From Gordonia humi (GTDB taxonomy: Bacteria > Actinomycetota > Actinomycetes > Mycobacteriales > Mycobacteriaceae), in contig NZ_JACIFP010000001.1 of assembly GCF_014197435.1 (NCBI RefSeq), positions 2,542,001 through 2,606,000 on the forward strand: a stretch of 64,000 nt of DNA. The letters run 5' to 3'. A program made the position numbers and the translations under genes. How positions within the stretch are numbered: the first letter of the stretch is position 1; every line of letters starts with the position of its first letter. Of this stretch, positions 28,310-40,086 are shown piece after piece. The notes beneath the pieces were generated by a model. It searched no databases, was not told the origin of the DNA, and worked only from the letters and a program-made list of their open reading frames with translations.

Positions 28310-29466
28310 TCTCGCTCGCCCTGGACGTCGGTGGTGGGGGAACGGGCGTCCCCCTGCGCGAGCTGGCGCTCGTCGGCCTCACCGCGGCCGGTGTCACCTA
28401 CCTGATCACATCGCTGGTCCGCGTGTTCGCGGTCAAAGCGGGGGCCGTCGCCGTTCCGCGCGAACGTGACGTGCACGTGATCCCGACGCCCCGGCTCGGC
28501 GGCGTCGGCATGTTCATCGGCGTGGCGTGCGCGATCGGTCTCGCCGCACAGTTACCCGCCTTGAACAGGGGTTTCGCCTACACACACGATATGATCGCGG
28601 TGCTGACCGCGGGGCTGGTGATCGTGCTCGTCGGCATCATCGACGACCGATGGGGCCTCGATGCGCTGACCAAGTTCGTCGGTCAGCTCACCGCGGCGGG
28701 CGTGCTGGTCATCATGGGCGTGTCCTGGTATCTGCTGTACGTCCCGTTCGGCGACATCGGCACCGTCGTCCTCGATCCTCTCCAAGCCGGCCTGCTGACC
28801 GTCGCGATCACCGTCACGACCATCAACGCGATGAACTTCGTCGACGGTCTCGACGGTCTGGCCGCCGGGCTCGGACTGATCGCCGCCGCCGCGATCTGTC
28901 TGTTCTCCCTCGGACTCCTCTTCGACCAGGGCGGTGACGTCAGCTACTATCCGCCGGCGCTCATCACCGCGGCCCTGGCCGGTGCGTGCCTGGGGTTCCT
29001 GCCCCACAACTTCTCACCCGCCCGCATCTTCATGGGCGATTCGGGTGCCATGCTCATCGGTCTCATGCTCGCCGCCGCGTCGACCAGTGCGTCGGGACGT
29101 GTCGCGCGCAGCGCCTACGGGCCGGCCGACATGTTCACGCTGCTCTCGCCGCTGATCCTGGTGGCCGCCGTCATGTTCATCCCGATGCTCGACATGATCA
29201 TGGCGGTCATCCGACGGACCCGGGCCGGTGTCGGGTTCTACACGCCGGACAAGATGCACCTGCACCACCGGCTGCTCGAGATCGGCCACACGCAGCGACG
29301 TGTCGCCCTGGTGATCTACCTGTGGGTCGGCCTGCTCGCCTTCGCCGTCGCCGCCTCGACCCTCGTCTCACCCGCCGTCGTGATGCCGATCTTCGGCGTC
29401 GGTGTGGTCATCGCCCTGATCGCCACTTTCGCCCCGCGCCTGCGCCGCCGGTACATCTCCCGCTAG
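28306..29466 (+). CDS. wecA: Decaprenyl-phosphate GlcNAc-1-phosphate transferase (WecA/Rfe)
   Basis: 386 residues with about 11 membrane segments. Polyprenyl-phosphate N-acetylhexosamine-1-phosphate transferase that starts the linker joining arabinogalactan to peptidoglycan by placing GlcNAc-1-P on decaprenyl phosphate. Motifs: GIIDDRWGLDALTK (acidic pair), NAMNFVDGLDGLAAG, RIFMGDSGAM and KMHLHHRLLEIGHTQRR (HxHH-type loop). GTG start overlapping the upstream stop. Equivalent to Rv1302. The atp operon follows after 113 bp. Confidence 0.95.
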   Translation: MISLALDVGGGGTGVPLRELALVGLTAAGVTYLITSLVRVFAVKAGAVAVPRERDVHVIPTPRLGGVGMFIGVACAIGLAAQLPALNRGFAYTHDMIAVLTAGLVIVLVGIIDDRWGLDALTKFVGQLTAAGVLVIMGVSWYLLYVPFGDIGTVVLDPLQAGLLTVAITVTTINAMNFVDGLDGLAAGLGLIAAAAICLFSLGLLFDQGGDVSYYPPALITAALAGACLGFLPHNFSPARIFMGDSGAMLIGLMLAAASTSASGRVARSAYGPADMFTLLSPLILVAAVMFIPMLDMIMAVIRRTRAGVGFYTPDKMHLHHRLLEIGHTQRRVALVIYLWVGLLAFAVAASTLVSPAVVMPIFGVGVVIALIATFAPRLRRRYISR

Positions 29467-29567
29467 CGCCCGTTCGCGAGGCCCGCGGCACGAAGGGGCT
29501 CCGCCCTCGGACAGAGTTCACTCGACCCGCGGCGAGGGACGGTTCGCTGAAAACGGGCTCGGCTCGC

Positions 29568-29573
29568 TAGCCT
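29568..29573 (+). promoter_or_regulatory. -10 element of atp operon, leaderless start
   Basis: TAGCCT ends 7 nt before the atpI GTG at 29580, which would make that transcript leaderless. No convincing -35. A second possible -10, TACTCT (30167-30172), lies in the 230-nt gap upstream of atpB. Confidence 0.45.
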
Positions 29574-29579
29574 TGTCGC

Positions 29580-30056
29580 GTGTCTACGAACGATGAGAAT
29601 CCGCCCGCAGAGGCTGCCGCGAGCAAACCGCAGTGGGAGGAGAGCCCGGCGGCTCCGCTGTGGAACGGACTGAAGTACGGATCGTGGGGTTTCGCGATCC
29701 TGCTCGTGGTCGGTCTCCTGGTGTGGTGGCCGTACAAGGGGCTTCCCGGACTCTGGGGAGCGCTCATCGGCGCGGGAATCGGCGGCAGCTTCATTCTCAT
29801 CACCGTCATCACGATCCTGTTGACGTCCAAGGCCTCGCCCAGCGTGGTGATGGGCGCGTTGATGGGCTCGTATCTCGTCAAGGTGATCATCGTGATCGCG
29901 GTGACGGCGAGCATCAAGGACATGGACTTCTACAACAAGCCCGCTCTGGTGAGTGTGCTGTTGGGCGCGATAGTCCTGGTGCTCGGCGGCGAGCTGTGGG
30001 GTGTCATGAGCACTCGCACGACCTATGTCGATTCTGACAAGACAACCGACCAGTAG
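29580..30056 (+). CDS. atpI: ATP synthase accessory protein I
   Basis: 158 residues with four hydrophobic segments after a polar N-terminus. Its position just before atpB and its equivalence to Rv1303 mark it as AtpI, an Fo assembly factor. It is GTG-initiated and probably leaderless. The 230 nt between it and atpB contain no gene. Confidence 0.85.
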   Translation: MSTNDENPPAEAAASKPQWEESPAAPLWNGLKYGSWGFAILLVVGLLVWWPYKGLPGLWGALIGAGIGGSFILITVITILLTSKASPSVVMGALMGSYLVKVIIVIAVTASIKDMDFYNKPALVSVLLGAIVLVLGGELWGVMSTRTTYVDSDKTTDQ

Positions 30057-30288
30057 ATGTGACGATCCTCACTCAGGCTGCCCTGACCAGCTACTACGGC
30101 CGATAGTAGGTCTGAACTCGTCGAATCCGCCGTGACCTGGATTCGCTGGTCGGCACTGAATCTTGCTACTCTGCTGCCTGCGGGCCGATTCAGGTGACGT
30201 GCGCCGATGAGTGTTGTCCCGAATCGCCAATTGACAGTAAGGCCCCCGCGGATCGCGAGATCGGCGGGTCCGAGAACGGGAGAGAAAG

Positions 30289-31095
30289 CTGAGCGCCATC
30301 CTCGCAGCTGGAGACGAATTCCACGCGCCGACATTGTGGGACTTCTACCCGAAGATGCTGTTCGGCGGACACCAGCCGAACCCGGAGTGGTGGGGCATGG
30401 ATCGTCTCATGCTCATCCGCATCGTCGTGTCGGTCGTCGTCGCACTCGGCTTCCTCATCGCCATGCGCAGCCCGAAGCTGGTTCCGCGCGGCGCGCAGAA
30501 CGTCGCCGAGAGCATGCTCGACTTCGTCCGCGTGCAGATCGCCGAGGAGATTCTCGGCAAGGAGAACGGTCGCAAGTTCCTGGCGATCATCGCCTCGATC
30601 TTCTTCGCGACGATCTTCCTGAACCTCACCTCGATCATCCCGTTCTTGAACATCTCCACCAATGCGCGCATCGGCATGCCGCTGGTGATGGCCGCGGTCG
30701 CCTACATCACCTACTGCTGGGTGGGCATCGCGAAGTACGGTTTCTTCGGTTTCATCAAGTCCTCGATCGTGCTGCCGGGCGTGCCGCTGCCGGTTCACTT
30801 CCTGCTGGTCCCGATCGAGTTCGTCTCGACCTTCATCCTCCGGCCGTTCACGCTCACGGTCCGACTTCTGGCCAACATGCTCGCCGGCCACATCATGCTG
30901 GTGCTGTTCTTCTCGGCCACGCAGTTCTTCATCGTGACCAAGAGCGGCCTGTGGAGCATCGCGGGCGTCGGCGGCATCATCGCCGGTATCGGCTTCACGT
31001 TCTTCGAGCTGCTGGTCATCGGTCTGCAGGCGTACATCTTCGCGCTGCTGACCGCCGTCTACATCGACCAGTCGTACCACGCGGATTCCCACTGA
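30289..31095 (+). CDS. atpB: ATP synthase Fo subunit a
   Basis: Subunit a of the proton channel, an integral membrane protein. Its conserved Arg lies in RPFTLTVRLLANMLAGH, and QAYIFALLTAVYI ends the protein. The start is not an ordinary codon. Homology to corynebacterial AtpB (FHAP... near its N-terminus) extends upstream to SAILAAGDEFHAPTLWDFYP, and the frame reaches a CTG at 30289 that is preceded at good distance by GGGAGAGAAAG. The first conventional alternative, TTG at 30334, has no ribosome-binding site and would cut the FHAP motif. I therefore favour CTG (268 residues). Confidence 0.9.
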   Translation: MSAILAAGDEFHAPTLWDFYPKMLFGGHQPNPEWWGMDRLMLIRIVVSVVVALGFLIAMRSPKLVPRGAQNVAESMLDFVRVQIAEEILGKENGRKFLAIIASIFFATIFLNLTSIIPFLNISTNARIGMPLVMAAVAYITYCWVGIAKYGFFGFIKSSIVLPGVPLPVHFLLVPIEFVSTFILRPFTLTVRLLANMLAGHIMLVLFFSATQFFIVTKSGLWSIAGVGGIIAGIGFTFFELLVIGLQAYIFALLTAVYIDQSYHADSH

Positions 31096-31162
31096 CCCTG
31101 CGGGAAGCGCACGACCAACTGAATCTTCGGTCCGGGGACGTATCCGGAACGACACGAACTGA

Positions 31163-31456
<294 letters not shown>

Positions 31457-31473
31457 TCTAGGGACGACACCAC

Positions 31474-32043
31474 ATGATCAACGAACAACTGATGATTCTG
31501 GCGGAAGCAACGCCAGAGGAGGGCGGCGAACACCAGCCGCCGAACCCGCTGCTGCCGCAGTGGTACGACATCACCTGGTCGCTGGTCGCCTTCGCCGTCG
31601 TTCTGTTCGTCTTCTGGAAGTTCGTCATCCCGAAGTACAAGCAGGTGCTCAATGAGCGTCGCGAGACCATCGAGGGTGGCATCGAGCGCGCCGAGGCCGC
31701 ACAGGCCGAGGCCGCAGCGTCCCTGAAGGCCTACCGGGAGCAGCTCGCAGGCGCCCGCGAAGAGGCAGCCGGAATCCGCGAGGAGGCCCGTACGCAGGGC
31801 ACCCAGATCATCGCGGACATGAAGACTCAGGCCACTGCCGAGAGCGACCGGATCATCGCCAACGGAAACGCACAGCTCGACGCCCAGCGTCAGCAGGTCG
31901 TCTCCGAACTGCGCGGCGACCTCGGCAAGATGTCCGTCGACCTGGCCGAGAAGCTGGTCGGTGCACAGCTGTCGGACGACGTCAAGCAGGCCGGAACCGT
32001 CGACCGGTTCCTCGCCGAGCTCGACGCCGAGACCGCCAAGTAA
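31474..32043 (+). CDS. atpF: ATP synthase Fo subunit b
   Basis: 189 residues. One N-terminal membrane helix ([24 protein letters not shown]) is followed by a long charged coiled coil, the peripheral stalk. In Mycobacterium a second b-like protein is fused with delta; here b and delta are separate genes, as in corynebacteria. It starts 17 bp after atpE. Confidence 0.95.
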   Translation: MINEQLMILAEATPEEGGEHQPPNPLLPQWYDITWSLVAFAVVLFVFWKFVIPKYKQVLNERRETIEGGIERAEAAQAEAAASLKAYREQLAGAREEAAGIREEARTQGTQIIADMKTQATAESDRIIANGNAQLDAQRQQVVSELRGDLGKMSVDLAEKLVGAQLSDDVKQAGTVDRFLAELDAETAK

Positions 32044-32074
32044 TCCAGGGCAGCAGGAGGAGACGGTGTGGACG

Positions 32075-32102
32075 GCGAGCGGGCAGTACCACTGCCCCTC
32101 GC
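32075..32102 (+). repeat. Hairpin between atpF and atpH
   Basis: GCGAG-C-GGGCAGT pairs with ACTGCCC-CTCGC around a 3-nt loop, in the only sizeable gap (103 nt) between atpF and atpC apart from short spacers. It has no T-tract and is followed 45 nt later by the atpH start, so it is more likely a processing or stability element than a terminator. Confidence 0.55.
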
Positions 32103-32146
32103 GCCCACTTGCCTGACGACTCCGCCAGAAGAAGGAATGCACAAAG

Positions 32147-32968
32147 ATGTACGCAGCGTCTAGCCGCGAAGCCCTCGAGGGGGCTCGCATCGAGCTGGAG
32201 ACCGCCCTGCGCGGTACGGCCGCGCCGAGCACGGATGCGGTGACCGTCGGCGATGAACTGCTCTCGGTTGCAGCCACCGTGAATGACAACCGCCCGCTGC
32301 GCATCGCGCTGGCCGATACGGCCACCGCTGCGGACTCGCGTGCGAAGGTCGCTCAGGACGTCCTGGCAGGCAAGGTCACCGACACCACCCGCGACGTCGT
32401 CGCCTCGGCCGCCGCACGCGACTGGTCGAGCGAAGCCGATCTGGTCAGCGGCCTGCAGTCCCTCGGTTGCGAGGCACTGCTGCTGTCGGCCAAGGAATCC
32501 GGCAGTCTCGACGCGGTCGAGGAGGAGCTCTTCCGCCTCGGTCGCATCGTCAAGGGCGACGGGGCCCTCGAACAGGCCCTCTCCGACCGCACACGCAGCG
32601 CCGCCGATCGCCTCGGCCTGCTGCACAAGCTGATCGACGGCAAGGTCTCGGATGTCACGAGCAAGCTCGCCGAGTTCGCGGTCAGCCGTACCGACCAGGC
32701 TCCGGGCGATTCGATCGACGAGCTGTCACAGCTCGCCGCAGCCTCCAACGGACGCAAGGTCGCCTACGTGACCAGCGCCGGTGAGCTCTCGGCCGATCAG
32801 CGCACCGCGCTGTCGGCGAAGCTGGCCGCCATCTTCGACGCGCCGGTCACCCTGCACGTCGACATCGATCCGGCGCTCCTCGGCGGCGTCGTCGTCCGTG
32901 TGGGCGACGAGCGCATCGACGGCAGTACTGCCGGCAGGATCGCAACGCTGCGACGCGGCTTGCGGTGA
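32147..32968 (+). CDS. atpH: ATP synthase F1 subunit delta
   Basis: 273 residues, the long actinobacterial delta. It links the peripheral stalk to the top of F1. The C-terminal OSCP-like region (ITLHVDIDPALLGGVVVRVGDERIDGS-like: VDIDPALLGGVVVRVG) is typical. ATG with AGAAGGAATG upstream, 8 nt before the start. Confidence 0.95.
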   Translation: MYAASSREALEGARIELETALRGTAAPSTDAVTVGDELLSVAATVNDNRPLRIALADTATAADSRAKVAQDVLAGKVTDTTRDVVASAAARDWSSEADLVSGLQSLGCEALLLSAKESGSLDAVEEELFRLGRIVKGDGALEQALSDRTRSAADRLGLLHKLIDGKVSDVTSKLAEFAVSRTDQAPGDSIDELSQLAAASNGRKVAYVTSAGELSADQRTALSAKLAAIFDAPVTLHVDIDPALLGGVVVRVGDERIDGSTAGRIATLRRGLR

Positions 32969-33024
32969 CCAAGTAACACCTAGATTCCCAGACCACTTTT
33001 TTACACAGCCAGGAGAGCAGGAAC

Positions 33025-34659
<1,635 letters not shown>

Positions 34660-34660
34660 C

Positions 34661-35614
34661 ATGGCCACAATTCGGGAGCTGCGCTCACGGATCCGGTCGA
34701 TCCAGTCGACTAAGAAGATCACCAAGGCGCAAGAGCTGATCGCGACCTCGCGTATCACCAAGGCACAGGTACGCGTGGCCGCCGCACGGCCCTACTCCGA
34801 GGAGATCACGCGCGTCGTCACGACGCTGGCCAGCGCGAGCTCGTCGCTCGACAGCCCGTTGCTGACCGCTCGTGAGAACCCGAAGCGCGCCGCCGTCCTG
34901 GTCGTGACCAGCGACAGCGGACAGTGCGGCGGGTACAACTCGAACGTGCTCAAGGAGACCGAAGAGCTTCTGTCGCTGCTCCGCAGCGAGGGCAAGGAGC
35001 CGGTCGTGTACGTGATGGGCCGCAAGGGCATCGGGTACTACACCTTCCGCGACCGTCCGATCGCCGCGAGCTGGTCGGGCTTCTCGCAGCAGCCGGAGTT
35101 CGCCGACAGCGCGGCCGCCGTCCACCATCTGGTGAACGCGTTCCTCGCCGGTTCGGGCGAGCAAGTCGAGCTGCCGCAGGGCGGGCAGGTCGAAGGCTTC
35201 GACGAGTTGCACGTGGTCTACACGCGTTTCGTGTCGATGCTGACTCAGAAGCCGATCGTTCGCCGCATGGCGCCGATCGACATCGAGTTCGAGATGGAAC
35301 AGCTCCAGATGGGCGACGACATGCTCGAAGACAACGGCAACGCGCACGTGACGCCCGAGGTCGAGTTCGAGCCGGAAGCCGATCAGTTGCTGGACGCGCT
35401 GCTGCCCAAGTACGTGGCCTCGCGCATCTTCGCGGCACTGCTCGACGCTTCGGCATCCGAGCACGCGTCGCGTCGCACGGCCATGAAGGCGGCCACCGAC
35501 AACGCGACCGAGCTCGAGACGACCCTGTCTCGGCAGGCGAATGCCGCACGTCAGGCCCAGATCACCCAGGAAATCAGCGAAATCGTCGGCGGCGTCGAGG
35601 CGCTGGCGCACTGA
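34661..35614 (+). CDS. atpG: ATP synthase F1 subunit gamma
   Basis: 317 residues. Central rotor shaft of F1: N-terminal helix RSRIRSIQSTKKITKAQELIATSR, central VTSDSGQCGGYN and C-terminal helix ending QAQITQEISEIVGGVEAL. A loop near residues 205-235 (MEQLQMGDDMLEDNGNAHVTPEVEFEP-type, acidic) is the extra loop known in mycobacterial gamma subunits. It sits between alpha and beta as usual. Confidence 0.97.
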   Translation: MATIRELRSRIRSIQSTKKITKAQELIATSRITKAQVRVAAARPYSEEITRVVTTLASASSSLDSPLLTARENPKRAAVLVVTSDSGQCGGYNSNVLKETEELLSLLRSEGKEPVVYVMGRKGIGYYTFRDRPIAASWSGFSQQPEFADSAAAVHHLVNAFLAGSGEQVELPQGGQVEGFDELHVVYTRFVSMLTQKPIVRRMAPIDIEFEMEQLQMGDDMLEDNGNAHVTPEVEFEPEADQLLDALLPKYVASRIFAALLDASASEHASRRTAMKAATDNATELETTLSRQANAARQAQITQEISEIVGGVEALAH

Positions 35615-35646
35615 TCGCGACAAGACAACCGAGGAAAGTGAAGTAA

Positions 35647-37098
<1,452 letters not shown>

Positions 37099-37107
37099 TC
37101 ACCGAGC

Positions 37108-37485
37108 ATGGCTGACAAGACTTTCCGACTCGACGTGGTGGCTCCCGATGCCCAGCTGTACTCCGGTGACGCCTCGATCGTGGTCGCACAGACCACGGTC
37201 GGGCAGATCGGCATCATGGCCAACCACGAGCCGATGCTCGCCGAGCTCGCACCGGGTGGCTGCGTCGTCCTGACCGACGACGCGGGTGTCCGTAAGGCTC
37301 TCGCGGTGCAGGGCGGATTCCTGTCGGTCACGGCCGACACGGTCACCGTGCTGGCCGAGGCCGCGCAGTTCTCCGACGATGTCGACGTCGCCGCCGAACG
37401 CGCCGTCCTCGACTCCGCGGCCGAGGGCAGCGAGGACTTCCTCCGCGCCAAGTCTCGGGTGCGGGCCGTCGAAGCCGTGAGCTGA
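37108..37485 (+). CDS. atpC: ATP synthase F1 subunit epsilon
   Basis: 125 residues. N-terminal beta-sandwich (VVAPDAQLYSGDASIVVAQTTVGQIGIMANHEPM) and a shortened C-terminal helical part, as in mycobacteria. Couples rotation and restrains ATP hydrolysis. Last gene of the operon, followed by a strong hairpin. Confidence 0.96.
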   Translation: MADKTFRLDVVAPDAQLYSGDASIVVAQTTVGQIGIMANHEPMLAELAPGGCVVLTDDAGVRKALAVQGGFLSVTADTVTVLAEAAQFSDDVDVAAERAVLDSAAEGSEDFLRAKSRVRAVEAVS

Positions 37486-37514
37486 TCCGGCGACGACGGA
37501 ACAGGTGTGAACGA

Positions 37515-37560
37515 GCGAACAGCCGTCCTGCAGAACGCAGGGCGGCTGTTCGCGTATTTT
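37515..37560 (+). terminator. Terminator of the atp operon
   Basis: GCGAACAGCCGTCCTGC (37515-37531) pairs with GCAGGGCGGCTGTTCGC (37537-37553), one mismatch, followed by GTATTTT. A classical intrinsic terminator. Confidence 0.85.
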
Positions 37561-37591
37561 CATAGGTGAGGGAGCGAGGAGGTTCGACCCG

Positions 37592-38038
37592 ATGCCGATG
37601 TGGGCATGGATTCTGGTTGCAGTCGTACTGTTCGGGTTGATCAACCTCGGGCTGCTGCTGTACCGGCTGCGGATGGTGAGACTCGCCGGCACACCCGTGC
37701 TGCTGCGTGCGCTGCCCGCGGAGGCCGAGGAGGGCTGGCGCCACGGAGCCGTCCACTACACCGATGACGCGATCGCCTACTACCAGCTGACGTCGATCAA
37801 GCTGGGTCCGTCGGTGAACCTGTCCCGCCGGCGTATCGACGTGGGCGCGCGGCGCGGCCCGGTCGGCACCGAACACGAGATCATGGAGCCCGACGCGGTG
37901 ATCGCCGAAGTGATCGTCGGTCGGCGTGGGCAGGGCGGCGCGTACGAACTCGCGATGGCCCCCGCGGCCATGACCGCCTTCCAGTCGTGGCTCGAGGCGC
38001 GGGCCCCGCGCCGTGCGCGGCGTCGTCCCGCGGCCTGA
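37592..38038 (+). CDS. DUF2550 membrane-anchored protein
   Basis: 148 residues. A single N-terminal membrane helix (WILVAVVLFGLINLGLLLY) precedes a cytosolic domain with GWRHGAVHYTDDAIAYYQL and a basic C-terminus (RAPRRARRRPAA). Equivalent to Rv1312, which also follows atpC; function unknown. GAGGAGG lies 13 nt upstream of the ATG. Its place after the atp terminator suggests separate transcription. Confidence 0.88.
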   Translation: MPMWAWILVAVVLFGLINLGLLLYRLRMVRLAGTPVLLRALPAEAEEGWRHGAVHYTDDAIAYYQLTSIKLGPSVNLSRRRIDVGARRGPVGTEHEIMEPDAVIAEVIVGRRGQGGAYELAMAPAAMTAFQSWLEARAPRRARRRPAA

Positions 38039-38056
38039 CCCCGCTCGTCGAGACGC

Positions 38057-38647
38057 TCAGCGTGTTCGTTGACCGCCGGGAACCCATTTCACGTCGGTGA
38101 CACCCGCGCGCACATTCGCGACGCGACCCAGGATGAACAACAGGTCCGACAGCCGGTTGAGATACTTCGCGGGCAGGACGCTGGTGTCGTCGGGAGCCGA
38201 GTCGATCGCCGCCCACGCGGCACGCTCGGCCCGTCGAACGATCACACGCGCCTGATGCAGGTGCGCCGACAGGGCGGTTCCGCCCGGCAGGATGAACGAG
38301 TCGAGCGGTCGGAGCTCCTCGCCGAACGCGTCGCACCATGATTCGAGCGCGTCGATGTACTCGGCCTCCACACGCAGCGGCGGATACTTCGGATCGTCGA
38401 CCACAGGCGTCGAGAGATCGGCGCCCGCGTCGAAGAGATCGTTCTGCACGGTGGTCAGGACGGTCCGGATGTCGTCGGGCACGTCACCGGCCACGGTGAG
38501 CGCGAGACCGATCGCGGCGTTGGCCTCGTCGCAGTCGGCGTAGGCGACCACGCGGAGGTCGGTCTTGGGCACGCGAGAGAAGTCGGAGAGGCCGGTGGTG
38601 CCGTCGTCGCCGGTCCGTGTGTAGATACGTGTGAGGTGCACTGCCAT
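38057..38647 (-). CDS. pduO: Cob(I)alamin adenosyltransferase, PduO type
   Basis: 196 residues. Makes adenosylcobalamin from cob(I)alamin and ATP. The ATP-binding N-terminus [21 protein letters not shown] and the helix [15 protein letters not shown], plus ILPGGT and the RRAERAAW helix, are complete. I start it at the ATG giving [14 protein letters not shown]. Adenosylcobalamin is the cofactor of methylmalonyl-CoA mutase, whose partner epimerase is encoded at 60078. Equivalent to Rv1314c; divergent from murA. Confidence 0.94.
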   Translation of the reverse strand: MAVHLTRIYTRTGDDGTTGLSDFSRVPKTDLRVVAYADCDEANAAIGLALTVAGDVPDDIRTVLTTVQNDLFDAGADLSTPVVDDPKYPPLRVEAEYIDALESWCDAFGEELRPLDSFILPGGTALSAHLHQARVIVRRAERAAWAAIDSAPDDTSVLPAKYLNRLSDLLFILGRVANVRAGVTDVKWVPGGQRTR

Positions 38648-38672
38648 ACCTGGCAACCTACCCGGTGGCCGA

Positions 38673-38678
38673 TACACT
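38673..38678 (+). promoter_or_regulatory. -10 element of murA, leaderless start
   Basis: TACACT ends 7 nt before the murA GTG at 38685, so transcription probably begins at the start codon. Confidence 0.5.
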
Positions 38679-38684
38679 GTGCCG

Positions 38685-39941
38685 GTGAGCGATCGTTATG
38701 TGGTGTCGGGTGGGGCCCGCCTGGTCGGCGAGGTGGCCGTCTGGGGAGCCAAGAACAGCGTGCTGAAACTGATGGCGGCCGCGCTGCTGGCGGAGGGACG
38801 GACGGTACTGACCAACGCACCGCGGATCGCCGACGTCCCGTTGATGGCCGACGTGCTGCGTGGTCTCGGCGCGTCCGTGGAGATCTCCGGCGACACCGTG
38901 ACGATAGACACCCCGGCCGAGCCCGACTATCACGCCGACTTCGACGCGGTGAAGCAGTTCCGCGCGTCGGTCTGCGTCCTCGGCCCGCTGATGGCGCGGC
39001 GCCGTCGAGCCGTCGTCGCACTGCCCGGCGGCGACGCCATCGGATCCCGCCCACTCGACATGCACCAGGCCGGTCTGCGTGCGCTCGGCGCGCACAGCGA
39101 GATCGAGCACGGCTGCGTGGTGGCCGCCGCGGAGAGCCTGCACGGTGCGGAGGTGATCCTCGACTTCCCGTCGGTCGGCGCCACCGAGAACATCCTGATG
39201 GCGGCGGTTCTCGCCGACGGCGTCACGACGATCGAGAACGCGGCGCGCGAACCCGAGATCGTCGACCTGTGCCTCATGCTCACCGAGATGGGCGCCCGCA
39301 TCGACGGTGCGGGTTCGCCGACGCTGACGGTGACGGGCGTCGACGGACTCCATCCCACCACGCACCACGTGGTCGGCGACCGCATCGTCGCAGGCACCTG
39401 GGGCGTGGCCGCCGCGATGACCCAGGGCGACATCACGGTCAAGGGCATCGACCCCGAGCATCTTCGGCTCGTTCTCAAGAAGCTCGAGGGAGCCGGTGCG
39501 CGAGTCGAGCGATTCGACGACGGCTTCCGCGTCGTGCAGGACTCGCGGCCGACGGCGGTCAACACCGCGACGCTGCCGTTCCCCGGATACCCGACGGACC
39601 TCCAGCCCATGGCCATCGGACTCGCGACCGTGTCGGACGGACTCTCCGTCGTGACCGAGAATGTCTTCGAGGCGCGCTTCCGGTTCGTCGAAGAGCTCGT
39701 CAGGCTCGGGGCGGACGCCCGCACCGACGGTCACCACGCCGTGATCCGCGGGGTCGAGAGGCTCTCGAGCGCCCCGGTCTGGTCGTCCGACATCCGGGCC
39801 GGTGTCGGCCTGGTTCTCGCCGGCCTCGTCGCCGACGGCGACACCGAGGTCCACGACATCGAACACATCGACCGCGGCTACCCGAACTTCGAGGAGCAAC
39901 TGCGCAGCCTGGGCGGGACCATAGCGCGCATCACCGGCTGA
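38685..39941 (+). CDS. murA: UDP-N-acetylglucosamine 1-carboxyvinyltransferase
   Basis: 418 residues. Adds enolpyruvate from PEP to UDP-GlcNAc, the first committed step of peptidoglycan synthesis. The conserved Lys-Asn is in [18 protein letters not shown]. The active-site loop reads [11 protein letters not shown]: Asp117 takes the place of the fosfomycin-alkylated Cys, as in M. tuberculosis Mur[12 protein letters not shown] and [11 protein letters not shown] are intact. GTG start, likely leaderless. A terminator-like dyad follows. In M. tuberculosis murA is followed closely by ogt and the rrn operon region; here an alcohol-oxidation locus intervenes. Confidence 0.97.
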   Translation: MSDRYVVSGGARLVGEVAVWGAKNSVLKLMAAALLAEGRTVLTNAPRIADVPLMADVLRGLGASVEISGDTVTIDTPAEPDYHADFDAVKQFRASVCVLGPLMARRRRAVVALPGGDAIGSRPLDMHQAGLRALGAHSEIEHGCVVAAAESLHGAEVILDFPSVGATENILMAAVLADGVTTIENAAREPEIVDLCLMLTEMGARIDGAGSPTLTVTGVDGLHPTTHHVVGDRIVAGTWGVAAAMTQGDITVKGIDPEHLRLVLKKLEGAGARVERFDDGFRVVQDSRPTAVNTATLPFPGYPTDLQPMAIGLATVSDGLSVVTENVFEARFRFVEELVRLGADARTDGHHAVIRGVERLSSAPVWSSDIRAGVGLVLAGLVADGDTEVHDIEHIDRGYPNFEEQLRSLGGTIARITG

Positions 39942-39943
39942 CC

Positions 39944-39969
39944 GCTACCTGTCCGAACGGACAGGTAGC
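39944..39969. terminator. Perfect 12-bp dyad after murA (terminator, possible operator)
   Basis: GCTACCTGTCCG and CGGACAGGTAGC are exact complements separated by AA. It begins 2 nt after the murA stop and is probably its terminator. Its core CCGAACGG is also the reverse complement of a repeat found twice upstream of mftM, so it may have a second role in mno control. Confidence 0.6.
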
Positions 39970-40086
39970 GCCCTGAACTCTCGGACCGACTCCGTGCGCT
40001 GCAGGTCAGGCACCCTTGTTCGGCCTGTGTCCCAGAGCACACGCTGGTGAGGACCCAACCGGCAACCGCACAGGAGTCCTCATCTC

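Noticed and set aside
40027..40042. GTGT-N8-ACAC inverted repeat upstream of mno as an operator
   Set aside because: The arms are only 4 bp and lack a match at mftM or other promoters, so it is too weak to list.
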